NCBI GenBank assembly: GCA_017998585.1
Contig: JAGOCT010000144.1
Location: 1 to 5,356 of the forward strand
Source: Candidatus Cloacimonadota bacterium
GTDB lineage: Bacteria; Cloacimonadota; Cloacimonadia; Cloacimonadales; WRIO01
Direction of reading: 5' to 3'
Length of the DNA stretch: 5,356 nucleotides
Shown here: in pieces, positions 1-5,356 of the stretch
How positions within the stretch are numbered: position 1 is the stretch's first letter
How the letters are laid out: every line of letters begins with the position of its first letter
Notes under the pieces: generated by a model
Told to the model about the DNA's origin: nothing
Seen by the model: the letters and a program-made list of their open reading frames with translations, nothing else
Database searches by the model: none
Made by a program: the position numbers and the translations under genes

Positions 1-11
1 TCCATATCTAT

Positions 12-17
12 TGTCAA
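12..17 (-). promoter_or_regulatory. Possible -35 box of a gene beyond the left edge
   Basis: The minus strand reads TTGACA here, a perfect sigma-70/sigma-A type -35 hexamer. Only 11 bases remain before the window edge, so the -10 box and the gene it would serve cannot be seen. It lies downstream of the terminator at 71-103, where a new minus-strand unit could begin. The rest of positions 1-70 shows no open reading frame or other structure. Confidence 0.25.
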
Positions 18-70
18 GCAAAAACAGAGTAACAAATTCAAAACACAAACTTTTATTGATCTCAATCATT

Positions 71-103
71 AAAAAACGCTCTCTGTTTTCACAAAGAGCG
101 TTT
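71..103 (-). terminator. Intrinsic terminator of the dehydrogenase operon
   Basis: On the minus strand the sequence folds into a stem of 13 pairs (AAACGCTCTTTGT against ACAGAGAGCGTTT, with one T-G wobble) closed by a GAAA tetraloop of the GNRA type. A run of six T overlaps the 3' end of the stem and follows it. It starts 13 bases after the stop codon of the DAO-family gene. On the plus strand the stem is followed by only three T before other bases, so termination in that direction should be weaker. Confidence 0.88.
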
Positions 104-116
104 ATCTTGAATAATC

Positions 117-1271
117 TTATTTAAACAATTCCATACCGGAAAAATCACGATACGGATCAAATGATTCTAGCATGTGCAGATCATCTGTTGTCAGCTGATC
201 AAGTACGATACGGGTAAGCAATTCGCCAAGTCCGGGTCCGAGCATAAAGCCCTGTCCGCACATACCAACTGCCTGAATGAAATTTGGGACTTCCTTCATT
301 TTACCGACTATCGGAAATCCGTCTGGTGTCATTGGGTATTGACCTCTCCACTGACGGCGAACCTTCAGATTTTTCAGTTTTGGATAGATTTTAAGCATTC
401 TTTTAGTACAGAGTGGCAGAAATTCGGAGGTTGCATCATTATCTGTTCCCAATATAGCCGGATCCGGTGTGATACAGAACACCACCTGACCTTCATGATT
501 CTGATAGAAGTAGAAGTTTTTTGAGCCTTTTTCAGGGCGCATATCCACCACCATCGGACCAAAGAAACGTTTAACCGGATCAGTGATCGCTGCTTCATGA
601 CAATCCGGATTAACCAGGCAATCGATGCCAGCCATTGCTGATATCTCTTTCGCATTGTTACCAGAAGCATTGATCACAAATTTAGCCGTATAAGTCCCTT
701 TATCTGTTTGAACTTCTGAAATCTGACCATTATCCAGTTTCATACCGGTTACTTTTTCATTAAAATGATACTCTGCACCATATTCCAAACTCTTGAAATA
801 AATAGCATTCAGGGTCAGTAAAGGTGAACAGCTGCCATCTTCAGGAGAATAGGTTGAGCCCCTTAAACCTTCCATATTAATGCCAGGCACGAGTTTCTGA
901 TATTCTTCAGGGCTGATCCATTTGATATTTAAACCAAAAGAAAGCTGGATTTCCATGAGTTTTTTTAAGGTTTCCTCATCCTTTTCGGTATAAGCCGGAT
1001 AGCTGTATCCATTTGACATCCAGCCGATTTCATCTCCATATTTTTCTTCCCATGTGGAGAGAATTTCAATACTTCTTAAACAGACTTTAATTTTGCCAAA
1101 ATCGGAATGGGTAGCACGAATCCCGCCGATTGCTTTTTTATTATTACCCTGACCCGGAGAGGATTCAGGGTCTAAACACAATACTTTTAATTTATTCTGA
1201 GCAAGATACATAGTTGCAGGCACACCAACAGAACCGGCACCGATAACGATTACATCATATATTTGACTCAT
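117..1271 (-). CDS. DAO-family FAD-dependent amino acid/amine dehydrogenase subunit (HcnC / proline dehydrogenase beta-like)
   Basis: This is a 384-residue flavoprotein of the D-amino acid oxidase (DAO) fold, probably the catalytic subunit that oxidises an amino acid or secondary amine and passes electrons to the fusion protein encoded just upstream. An N-terminal Rossmann motif GAGSVG (residues 11-16) binds the ADP part of FAD. The GGIR segment at 49-52 matches the conserved second FAD-contact region of the family. Near the C-terminus, TPDGFPIVG (about 325-333) and GMCGQGFMLGPGLGE (346-360) are the usual closing flavin-binding motifs. Length agrees with HcnC, OoxB and the beta subunit of archaeal L-proline dehydrogenase (about 370-400 residues). 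The start at 1271 is preferred over an in-frame ATG at 1361 because AAGGAG lies 6 bases before it and the Rossmann strand begins at once. The 30 extra residues of the longer form would lie inside the upstream gene. There is no signal peptide, so it should be cytoplasmic. Substrate (proline, glycine, sarcosine, an opine or another amine) is undetermined. Confidence 0.88.
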   Translation of the reverse strand: MSQIYDVIVIGAGSVGVPATMYLAQNKLKVLCLDPESSPGQGNNKKAIGGIRATHSDFGKIKVCLRSIEILSTWEEKYGDEIGWMSNGYSYPAYTEKDEETLKKLMEIQLSFGLNIKWISPEEYQKLVPGINMEGLRGSTYSPEDGSCSPLLTLNAIYFKSLEYGAEYHFNEKVTGMKLDNGQISEVQTDKGTYTAKFVINASGNNAKEISAMAGIDCLVNPDCHEAAITDPVKRFFGPMVVDMRPEKGSKNFYFYQNHEGQVVFCITPDPAILGTDNDATSEFLPLCTKRMLKIYPKLKNLKVRRQWRGQYPMTPDGFPIVGKMKEVPNFIQAVGMCGQGFMLGPGLGELLTRIVLDQLTTDDLHMLESFDPYRDFSGMELFK

Positions 1272-1277
1272 CTTGAA

Positions 1278-1283
1278 CTCCTT
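1278..1283 (-). promoter_or_regulatory. Ribosome binding site that fixes the DAO-family start, overlapping the upstream stop codon
   Basis: The minus strand reads TAAGGAGTTCAAGATG, where TAA is the stop of the 688-residue fusion gene and AAGGAG is the Shine-Dalgarno sequence of the next gene. The two share bases. The spacing of 6 bases to ATG is close to ideal. This decides the start at 1271 and suggests translational coupling, which would help make the two subunits in matched amounts. Confidence 0.8.
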
Positions 1284-3348
1284 ATTCCTTACCATCTGCA
1301 AATTTTTCCAGAGGCACTTCGATAAATACAGGGCGGCGGGTATTAGCAACAATATTTTCAACAGGAATGCCTTCCTGACGGAAAATCTGTCTCAGAGTTA
1401 CATCACAGGTTTTGCTGCCACAAGGTCCCATACCCATACGGGTAATCGCTTTCAGCTGGTTAATATCTGTAACACCACGGCGAATCCATTTCTTGACTTC
1501 ACCAACAGTTACCCGTTCACAAAGACAAATCATGGCATCATCTTCTATATTTTCAGGGATAATCGCCTGAGGCAATGCTTTTGTGACACTTTCATCCTGA
1601 ATTTTGAAAGAAATCGCTTTCTTCGCAATCGCTTTTGGCATCTGAACCTTTACCATCTGAGTTTTATTGAGTGGATTGTTCATCACAGCTATAACTTCAT
1701 AAGAACCCAGTTCATTGGCATCAATATCGACCACATTCAGCTTATCGCCTTTATTAACAGGGTAGTTTCCCACTTCATAAGGGAGCGATACGATTGGATT
1801 TTCTGCATCTTTACGGTAATCGACCAGACTGATTGCCAGACCTGGGCAGATAAAGAGACATTTTCCGCAACCAATACAAGAGCCTTTATACTGAGGCTGA
1901 CCCATAATGGAAGAGCCTTCAATCATAATGGATTGAGTCGGGCATACCGTAGTACATGGATTACAGGGAATTTCCTGCAGACAGTGAATAACCGGGAAAA
2001 CACCTTCTTCCACATCCAATTTTTGATATGGCGTGATTGCCCCAGGATGAGATTTTAGAATATCGGCTTTTTCATACCATTCCTGTGGAATATCTCCAAC
2101 CGGAGCACCCATCTCTTTGGCAATCTTCAGACCCATAATTTTACCATTAAACATTGCCGAAGAGGCTTCAGCGATTTCCAATGCATCTCCTGCAGAAAAG
2201 ACCTTAATACCGGCAGTTTCAGCTGTTTCTGTAAATTCTTTCAGTGAGTCCAGACCCACTGCAATTAAAAGTGTATCACATTCAAAACTTTTCTCTGTAC
2301 CAGGAATTGGTTTAAATTTATCATCCACTTCCGCAATCGTAACAGAAGAAACGGTTTCATCACCATTCGCCGACAAAATCGTATGCGAGGTATAAATTGG
2401 CACGCCCAGACGTTTTAATTTATCTGCATGAACCTTATATCCCCCACATTGTTTCATTGCTTCAACCAGACCAACCACTTCAATGCCAGCCTGTAACGCA
2501 TGATAACCGGCAATCAGGCCCACATTACCGCCACCAACGATGAAAAGACGATTGGAAGCCTTTACCAGATCACGGTTGACAAGCGTTTGAAAAGCACCTG
2601 CCCCATAGATATTTGCCAGGGTGTTTCCTGAAAATCTGAGGAATTTCTCACGGGCACCGGCAGCATTTAAAATCATTTTTGGTTGAACTATTTTATAAAC
2701 ACCGTCTTTTAAAATGCCCACTTTTTTATCTTTAAACACAAATAAAGCGGTTGAATTCAGCCAAATTGTTACTGAATTATATTGTTGAACCGTTTCAGCC
2801 AGTTTTTTACCAATATCATTACCTCTGGTACCGGCATGAGAATCCTCAACTGAACCAAAGAATTTATGCGTTTGTAAAACCAGTTTACCGCCAAGCTCAT
2901 TTTTGTCATCAATCAATAAACTTTTAATCTGGTGTTCGCCCAACTGAATAGCAGCTGCCAGACCTGAAGGACCGCCACCGATGATTAATACATCTGTTTC
3001 CATTTCTTCAATATCATGTGCTTCAAACGAGGTGTTAACTTCCGGCAATTCAGGCAAGCCATCAGCACTTTCTACGATCATATTGGCTTTCACTTCTGTC
3101 ATACAGGACTTAACCGGCATACCATTCGCAATAACCATACACTTTGCACATTGTCCATTTGCACAAAAAATACCTTGTGCCGAGCCATCTTTGTGATGAT
3201 GTCCAAAAACCTTGATTTCGTTTGCTATCAAAGCAGATGAAATCATTTCACCTTTCTTGGCTTTGATAGGGTTTTTCTGCCAGTAAAATGTAATTTCTTC
3301 TTTCTGAGGGATTGGCAGAACCGGATGTTCTGTGATTCGATTTTCCAT
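1282..3348 (-). CDS. Multidomain iron-sulfur FAD/NAD(P) oxidoreductase: HcnA + HcnB-like fusion with ferredoxin domain
   Basis: This 688-residue protein is a fused electron-transfer subunit of an amino-acid dehydrogenase complex. Residues about 15-100 form an HcnA/Fer2_4-type [2Fe-2S] domain with ligands C62, C67, C70 and C82. Residues about 117-415 form a pyridine-nucleotide-disulfide-type flavoprotein: GGGPSG at 124-129 for FAD, GGGNVG at 272-277 for a second dinucleotide, and SAGDA at 385-389 for the flavin. A ferredoxin-like part has C491, C494, C497 and C501-P in classical [4Fe-4S] spacing, and a variant cluster from C462, C465 and C469-P with C456 as the likely fourth ligand. Residues about 511-590 are an unassigned, probably beta-rich linker domain. 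A BFD-like [2Fe-2S] domain follows with C608, C610, C643 and C648 and the family motif TRMGMGPC. In HcnABC, OoxAB and archaeal proline dehydrogenases these parts sit in separate subunits or shorter fusions. TAGGAG lies 6 bases before the ATG. The acceptor (NAD(P), ferredoxin or quinone) cannot be read from sequence. It is probably cytoplasmic, with no signal peptide or membrane segment. Confidence 0.9.
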   Translation of the reverse strand: MENRITEHPVLPIPQKEEITFYWQKNPIKAKKGEMISSALIANEIKVFGHHHKDGSAQGIFCANGQCAKCMVIANGMPVKSCMTEVKANMIVESADGLPELPEVNTSFEAHDIEEMETDVLIIGGGPSGLAAAIQLGEHQIKSLLIDDKNELGGKLVLQTHKFFGSVEDSHAGTRGNDIGKKLAETVQQYNSVTIWLNSTALFVFKDKKVGILKDGVYKIVQPKMILNAAGAREKFLRFSGNTLANIYGAGAFQTLVNRDLVKASNRLFIVGGGNVGLIAGYHALQAGIEVVGLVEAMKQCGGYKVHADKLKRLGVPIYTSHTILSANGDETVSSVTIAEVDDKFKPIPGTEKSFECDTLLIAVGLDSLKEFTETAETAGIKVFSAGDALEIAEASSAMFNGKIMGLKIAKEMGAPVGDIPQEWYEKADILKSHPGAITPYQKLDVEEGVFPVIHCLQEIPCNPCTTVCPTQSIMIEGSSIMGQPQYKGSCIGCGKCLFICPGLAISLVDYRKDAENPIVSLPYEVGNYPVNKGDKLNVVDIDANELGSYEVIAVMNNPLNKTQMVKVQMPKAIAKKAISFKIQDESVTKALPQAIIPENIEDDAMICLCERVTVGEVKKWIRRGVTDINQLKAITRMGMGPCGSKTCDVTLRQIFRQEGIPVENIVANTRRPVFIEVPLEKFADGKE

Positions 3349-3372
3349 ATTTAACTCCTATTAGAGGGAATG

Positions 3373-3394
3373 ATCAGCATTTAACATACCTGAT
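3373..3394 (-). other. Weak hairpin in the leader of the dehydrogenase operon
   Basis: In the 5' leader on the minus strand ATCAG is followed 12 bases later by CTGAT. An overlapping GCAT/ATGC pair gives an alternative short stem, so two mutually exclusive weak folds are possible. The element lies about 25 bases before the start codon and leaves the ribosome binding site free. It could be an operator half-site pair or have no function. It does not match any riboswitch class that I recognise. Confidence 0.2.
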
Positions 3395-3401
3395 GCCGAA
3401 A

Positions 3402-3427
3402 TTGATATAAGCTTTTAATCATGTCAA
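3402..3427 (-). promoter_or_regulatory. Candidate promoter of the two-gene dehydrogenase operon
   Basis: A perfect TTGACA -35 hexamer occupies 3427-3422 on the minus strand, downstream of the rudS terminator and about 75 bases before the start codon of the fusion gene. The -10 box is less clear. TATCAA at 3407-3402 shares four of six bases with TATAAT but at a short spacing of 14, while at the standard spacing of 17 the sequence is CAATTT, a poor match. A weak or activator-dependent promoter would fit. Transcription from here would give a leader of about 45-50 bases. Confidence 0.35.
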
Positions 3428-3465
3428 GGATAATCTTCAAACTTTTACATTTTTTTTAATAAAAC

Positions 3466-3491
3466 AAAAAAAAAGCCCACACAATGGGGCT
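3466..3491 (-). terminator. Intrinsic terminator after the mnmA-rudS unit
   Basis: On the minus strand AGCCC and GGGCT form a GC-rich stem around an 8-base loop (CATTGTGT), followed directly by nine T. It lies about 60 bases after the stop codon of the DUF523-DUF1722 gene and before the candidate promoter of the next operon, so it separates the two units. The stem is short but the T-run is strong. Confidence 0.8.
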
Positions 3492-3494
3492 GGA

Positions 3495-3529
3495 AATCAT
3501 TATGATTTAAACGTTTTTAAATGATCATT
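3495..3529. repeat. Cluster of overlapping AT-rich palindromes
   Basis: Three inverted repeats are packed into 35 bases: AATCAT-T-ATGATT (3495-3507, perfect), ATTTAAA/TTTAAAT around CGTT (3505-3522), and AATGATCATT (3520-3529, perfect). The ATGAT/ATCAT core recurs in both outer palindromes. The site lies between the rudS stop codon and its terminator, and about 70-100 bases upstream of the -35 box of the dehydrogenase operon. It could be a binding site for a dimeric regulator of that operon, or an AT-rich structure in the 3' untranslated region of the rudS transcript. No regulator gene is visible in the window. Confidence 0.35.
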
Positions 3530-3549
3530 GAAACCTAAAATGTCCAAAT

Positions 3550-4512
3550 CTATATCCTTCTCCTTGCTGAATCATGGATATTCATCAGTTCTTTGGGATA
3601 AGGTTTAAAGAAATACTGATTTAACAGATAGCCATGATTGAAACGAATACAAAGGGAATACAAGAGTTCTGTTACGACTGATGCAGGCACAGTATCAGAG
3701 ACGTACTCATCCATCTTATCCAGCAGATTTTGTTTCTCGGCAGAATTTAGCTGCTCAGAGAAAAAGCCCATGATATGCATCCATACATTGAGTACATTCT
3801 TGATTCTTACCTGTGTTTTAAAAACCAGTCTCAGATTTAACTGATAATCTTCAAAAACATGTTCAATGGGACGTTTGTCAAGATTGGCTGTTATCTTTCC
3901 CAGTACCCGCATTTGTTTTTGATTATAAGCCAGAAAGAGAAACTTATGACTGGCATGAAAAGCAACTAAATCAGCCATTTTAAGATTTTTCTTTATTTCT
4001 CTGAATCTGGCAAGTGTAAAAATGGCAGTCAGAAAATGATCTCTGATTTTTAGATTAGTCAGACGTCCTTCATCTTCAATCATCAAATGAGGAAAATGAG
4101 TCATTACCATCTGACCAAAAATCCCTGCACCATATCCTGATTTAGTCTTAGAGTTTGCGTTTGCATAAATTTTCACTTCTTTAAACCCACAGCTGGGAGA
4201 CTTACTTTTTAAGATAAAGCCATCAATATCTTTCAAACCTCGGCATAAATCTTCTGAAAACAATGTCATTTCATTCGTTAAATCTCTTTGAGTCGATGGT
4301 TGAACCAAACGTATCTCTTCCCCATGCAATTCTAATCTGATTGGATCTCTGGGAATCCCCAGTCCAATATCAGCTTCAGGACAGGCAGTTTTCAAATCGA
4401 TAAACGGCAATAATTGTTTAACCTCTGCAGAAGCAATTATAGCACCATTCCAACGACAAGGTGACTGTTCTATACATTTTGAGATGAACACAACCGGTTT
4501 TACATTTCTCAT
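3550..4512 (-). CDS. rudS: RudS-like tRNA thiouridine desulfidase (DUF523/TudS domain plus DUF1722 domain)
   Basis: This 320-residue protein joins an N-terminal DUF523 domain (about 5-150) to a C-terminal DUF1722/YbgA-type domain (about 180-310). DUF523 includes the thiouracil desulfidase TudS, which holds a [4Fe-4S] cluster on three cysteines and leaves one iron free to take sulfur from the substrate. The fusion with DUF1722 is the architecture of RudS, reported to convert 4-thiouridine in tRNA to uridine. Conserved cysteines are visible at C13 and C19 (SKCIEQSPCRWNG), C44 (ACPE, followed by GLGIPR) and C108 (LKSKSPSCG). C13, C44 and C108 are the likeliest cluster ligands. YGAGIFGQ (127-134) closes the first domain. 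FHASHKFLFLAYNQKQ (185-200) is the DUF1722 signature; this domain probably helps bind tRNA, which is an inference. AAAAGGAG lies 7 bases before the ATG. It sits 24 bases after mnmA, so co-transcription is likely. The domain call is secure, but s4U as substrate is not, because the neighbour makes s2U. Confidence 0.88.
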   Translation of the reverse strand: MRNVKPVVFISKCIEQSPCRWNGAIIASAEVKQLLPFIDLKTACPEADIGLGIPRDPIRLELHGEEIRLVQPSTQRDLTNEMTLFSEDLCRGLKDIDGFILKSKSPSCGFKEVKIYANANSKTKSGYGAGIFGQMVMTHFPHLMIEDEGRLTNLKIRDHFLTAIFTLARFREIKKNLKMADLVAFHASHKFLFLAYNQKQMRVLGKITANLDKRPIEHVFEDYQLNLRLVFKTQVRIKNVLNVWMHIMGFFSEQLNSAEKQNLLDKMDEYVSDTVPASVVTELLYSLCIRFNHGYLLNQYFFKPYPKELMNIHDSARRRI

Positions 4513-4536
4513 ATGAAAACTCCTTTTAATGAGTCG

Positions 4537-5356
4537 CTAATCAATAGATTGAATAATTCCACCACCAACTAATTCATCTTTTCTGTAAAATACAGCTGAC
4601 TGACCAGGTGTGATGGATTTAACACTTCTCTTAAGTTCAACGTAAAGTCCCTCATTATCATAAGTGAGTCCTGCAATTTCTTCTTCAGGACTGTTATAAC
4701 GTATTTTCACAGTTAAATCATCTGAATGATGCAAAATATTTTCACGAATCAGATTAACCTGATTGATTCTAAAGTATTTCGATTCCAGACGTGATAAATC
4801 ATCCGTAACAACAAGTTGATTTTTTACCGCATCAATTTTCAGTACATACAAAGGTTTTGACCAGGGAACAAGTCCTTTTCTCTGACCAATAGTATAATAA
4901 ATAAGCCCTTTATGCACTCCGATTTTAGAGCCGTCATGATAAATCATGTCACCGGTATCAGAACTGATAAAATGAAGTAAAAATTTAGTATAGTCATCAT
5001 CAATAAAGCAAATATCCTGACTGTCTTTCTTTTCAGCGACTGGAACACCAGCTTTTTGTGCAAGTATTCTGATTTGCTCTTTTGTAAAATCCATTAAAGG
5101 GAAAATGGTTTGAGCTAACTGATGTTGACTTAAGCGCCATAACATATATGTTTGATCCTTTTTTTTGTCCAAAGGTCTGATAAGCGCAGATTTTCCATCA
5201 ATGGTAATTTTTCTGGCATAATGCCCTGTCGCCATTAAAAAAGGCTGACCATGATATTTCTCTTGTATGATTTGAGATATCTTTTCAGGAAAAAGTCCCC
5301 ATTTAATTGTTGGATTACATAAAGTACAGGGATTTGGTGTATAGCCATTTTGATAC
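4537..5356 (-). CDS. mnmA: tRNA-specific 2-thiouridylase MnmA, 5' end cut by the window edge
   Basis: MnmA activates U34 of tRNA(Lys), tRNA(Glu) and tRNA(Gln) with ATP and inserts sulfur from a persulfide relay to make 2-thiouridine in the wobble position. The visible part is 272 residues. The frame stays open to the edge, and residues upstream of an internal ATG at 5235 are clearly MnmA: TPNPCTLCN (visible residues 6-14) and KWG just after it, then MATGHYARK and the KKDQTYMLWRLSQ segment. That ATG is therefore not the start. The N-terminal PP-loop (SGGVDSS in the family) lies outside the window, with roughly 90-100 residues missing. The likely catalytic cysteines are C13 in the first motif and C116 in KKDSQDICFI. 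YTIGQRKGL and the C-terminal beta-barrel ending in SITPGQSAVFY and GGGII are typical. The first motif reads P-C-x-x-C where the E. coli enzyme has P-D-x-x-C. No ribosome site or promoter is visible for it. Confidence 0.95.
   Translation of the reverse strand, partial: YQNGYTPNPCTLCNPTIKWGLFPEKISQIIQEKYHGQPFLMATGHYARKITIDGKSALIRPLDKKKDQTYMLWRLSQHQLAQTIFPLMDFTKEQIRILAQKAGVPVAEKKDSQDICFIDDDYTKFLLHFISSDTGDMIYHDGSKIGVHKGLIYYTIGQRKGLVPWSKPLYVLKIDAVKNQLVVTDDLSRLESKYFRINQVNLIRENILHHSDDLTVKIRYNSPEEEIAGLTYDNEGLYVELKRSVKSITPGQSAVFYRKDELVGGGIIQSID

Noticed and set aside
374..670. Minus-strand open frame of 98 codons within the DAO-family gene
   Set aside because: It overlaps conserved coding sequence in another frame, has an unlikely composition (rich in Arg, Trp, Met and Ser) and shows no domain.
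1272..1361. A 30-residue N-terminal extension of the DAO-family protein beginning MKILLLIPAALYLS, which looks like a signal peptide
   Set aside because: The extension lies almost wholly inside the 3' end of the upstream gene. A strong AAGGAG precedes the inner ATG at 1271, and the Rossmann strand starts directly after that ATG, as is usual in this family.
1273..2058. Plus-strand open frame of 261 codons lying mostly antisense to the fusion gene
   Set aside because: It starts with TTG without a ribosome binding site, its product is rich in Phe, Asn, His and Arg with no known motif, and the opposite strand encodes conserved cysteine motifs in the same place. It is a shadow frame.
3349..3465. 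Riboswitch or T-box leader before the fusion gene
   Set aside because: From the candidate promoter the leader is only about 50 bases, with a weak hairpin and no anti-terminator or recognisable aptamer. That is too short for known classes.
3550..4512. Call as a YbgA-like photolyase-associated protein
   Set aside because: DUF1722 is shared with YbgA, but the N-terminal DUF523 domain with its cysteines defines the RudS-type architecture, and no photolyase gene is adjacent.
5233..5235. ATG of MATGHYA as the start of mnmA
   Set aside because: The reading frame is open to the window edge and the 40 residues before it contain the conserved TPNPCTLCN and KWG motifs of MnmA, so this ATG is internal.

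Overview
The window is an AT-rich bacterial segment in which every gene supported here lies on the minus strand, so transcription runs from high to low coordinates. The genes are tightly packed, start at ATG, have strong AGGAG-type ribosome binding sites 6-7 bases upstream, and the transcription units end in intrinsic terminators. An iron-sulfur-rich amino-acid oxidation module and a desulfidase that depends on an Fe-S cluster suggest an anaerobe or facultative anaerobe, for example a low-GC Firmicute. The sequence does not fix the phylum; Spirochaetota, Cloacimonadota or similar groups remain possible. I see no mobile element, CRISPR array, tRNA or rRNA.

Right-hand unit (5356 down to 3466): the 3' part of mnmA, the tRNA 2-thiouridylase, enters from the right edge with its start outside the window. 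After a gap of 24 bases comes a 320-residue protein with an N-terminal DUF523 (TudS-type desulfidase) domain and a C-terminal DUF1722 domain. This is the architecture of RudS, reported to remove sulfur from 4-thiouridine in tRNA. An intrinsic terminator (3466-3491) follows. The unit therefore appears to pair an enzyme that puts sulfur into tRNA with one that probably takes sulfur out.

Intergenic region (3349-3549, 201 bases): a cluster of AT-rich palindromes, the terminator, a candidate promoter with a perfect TTGACA -35 box, and a short leader with a weak hairpin.

Left-hand unit (3348 down to 71): a 688-residue fusion protein (HcnA-like [2Fe-2S] domain, FAD/NAD(P) oxidoreductase, two [4Fe-4S] motifs, BFD-like [2Fe-2S] domain) and, 10 bases later, a 384-residue DAO-family flavoprotein. 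Together they look like a two-gene version of the HcnABC / opine oxidase / dye-linked L-proline dehydrogenase complexes. The DAO subunit would oxidise an amino acid or secondary amine and pass electrons to the fusion protein. The substrate cannot be read from the sequence. A hairpin with a GAAA loop and a T-run closes the unit. The last 70 bases at the left edge hold no gene, only a possible -35 box for a gene beyond the edge.
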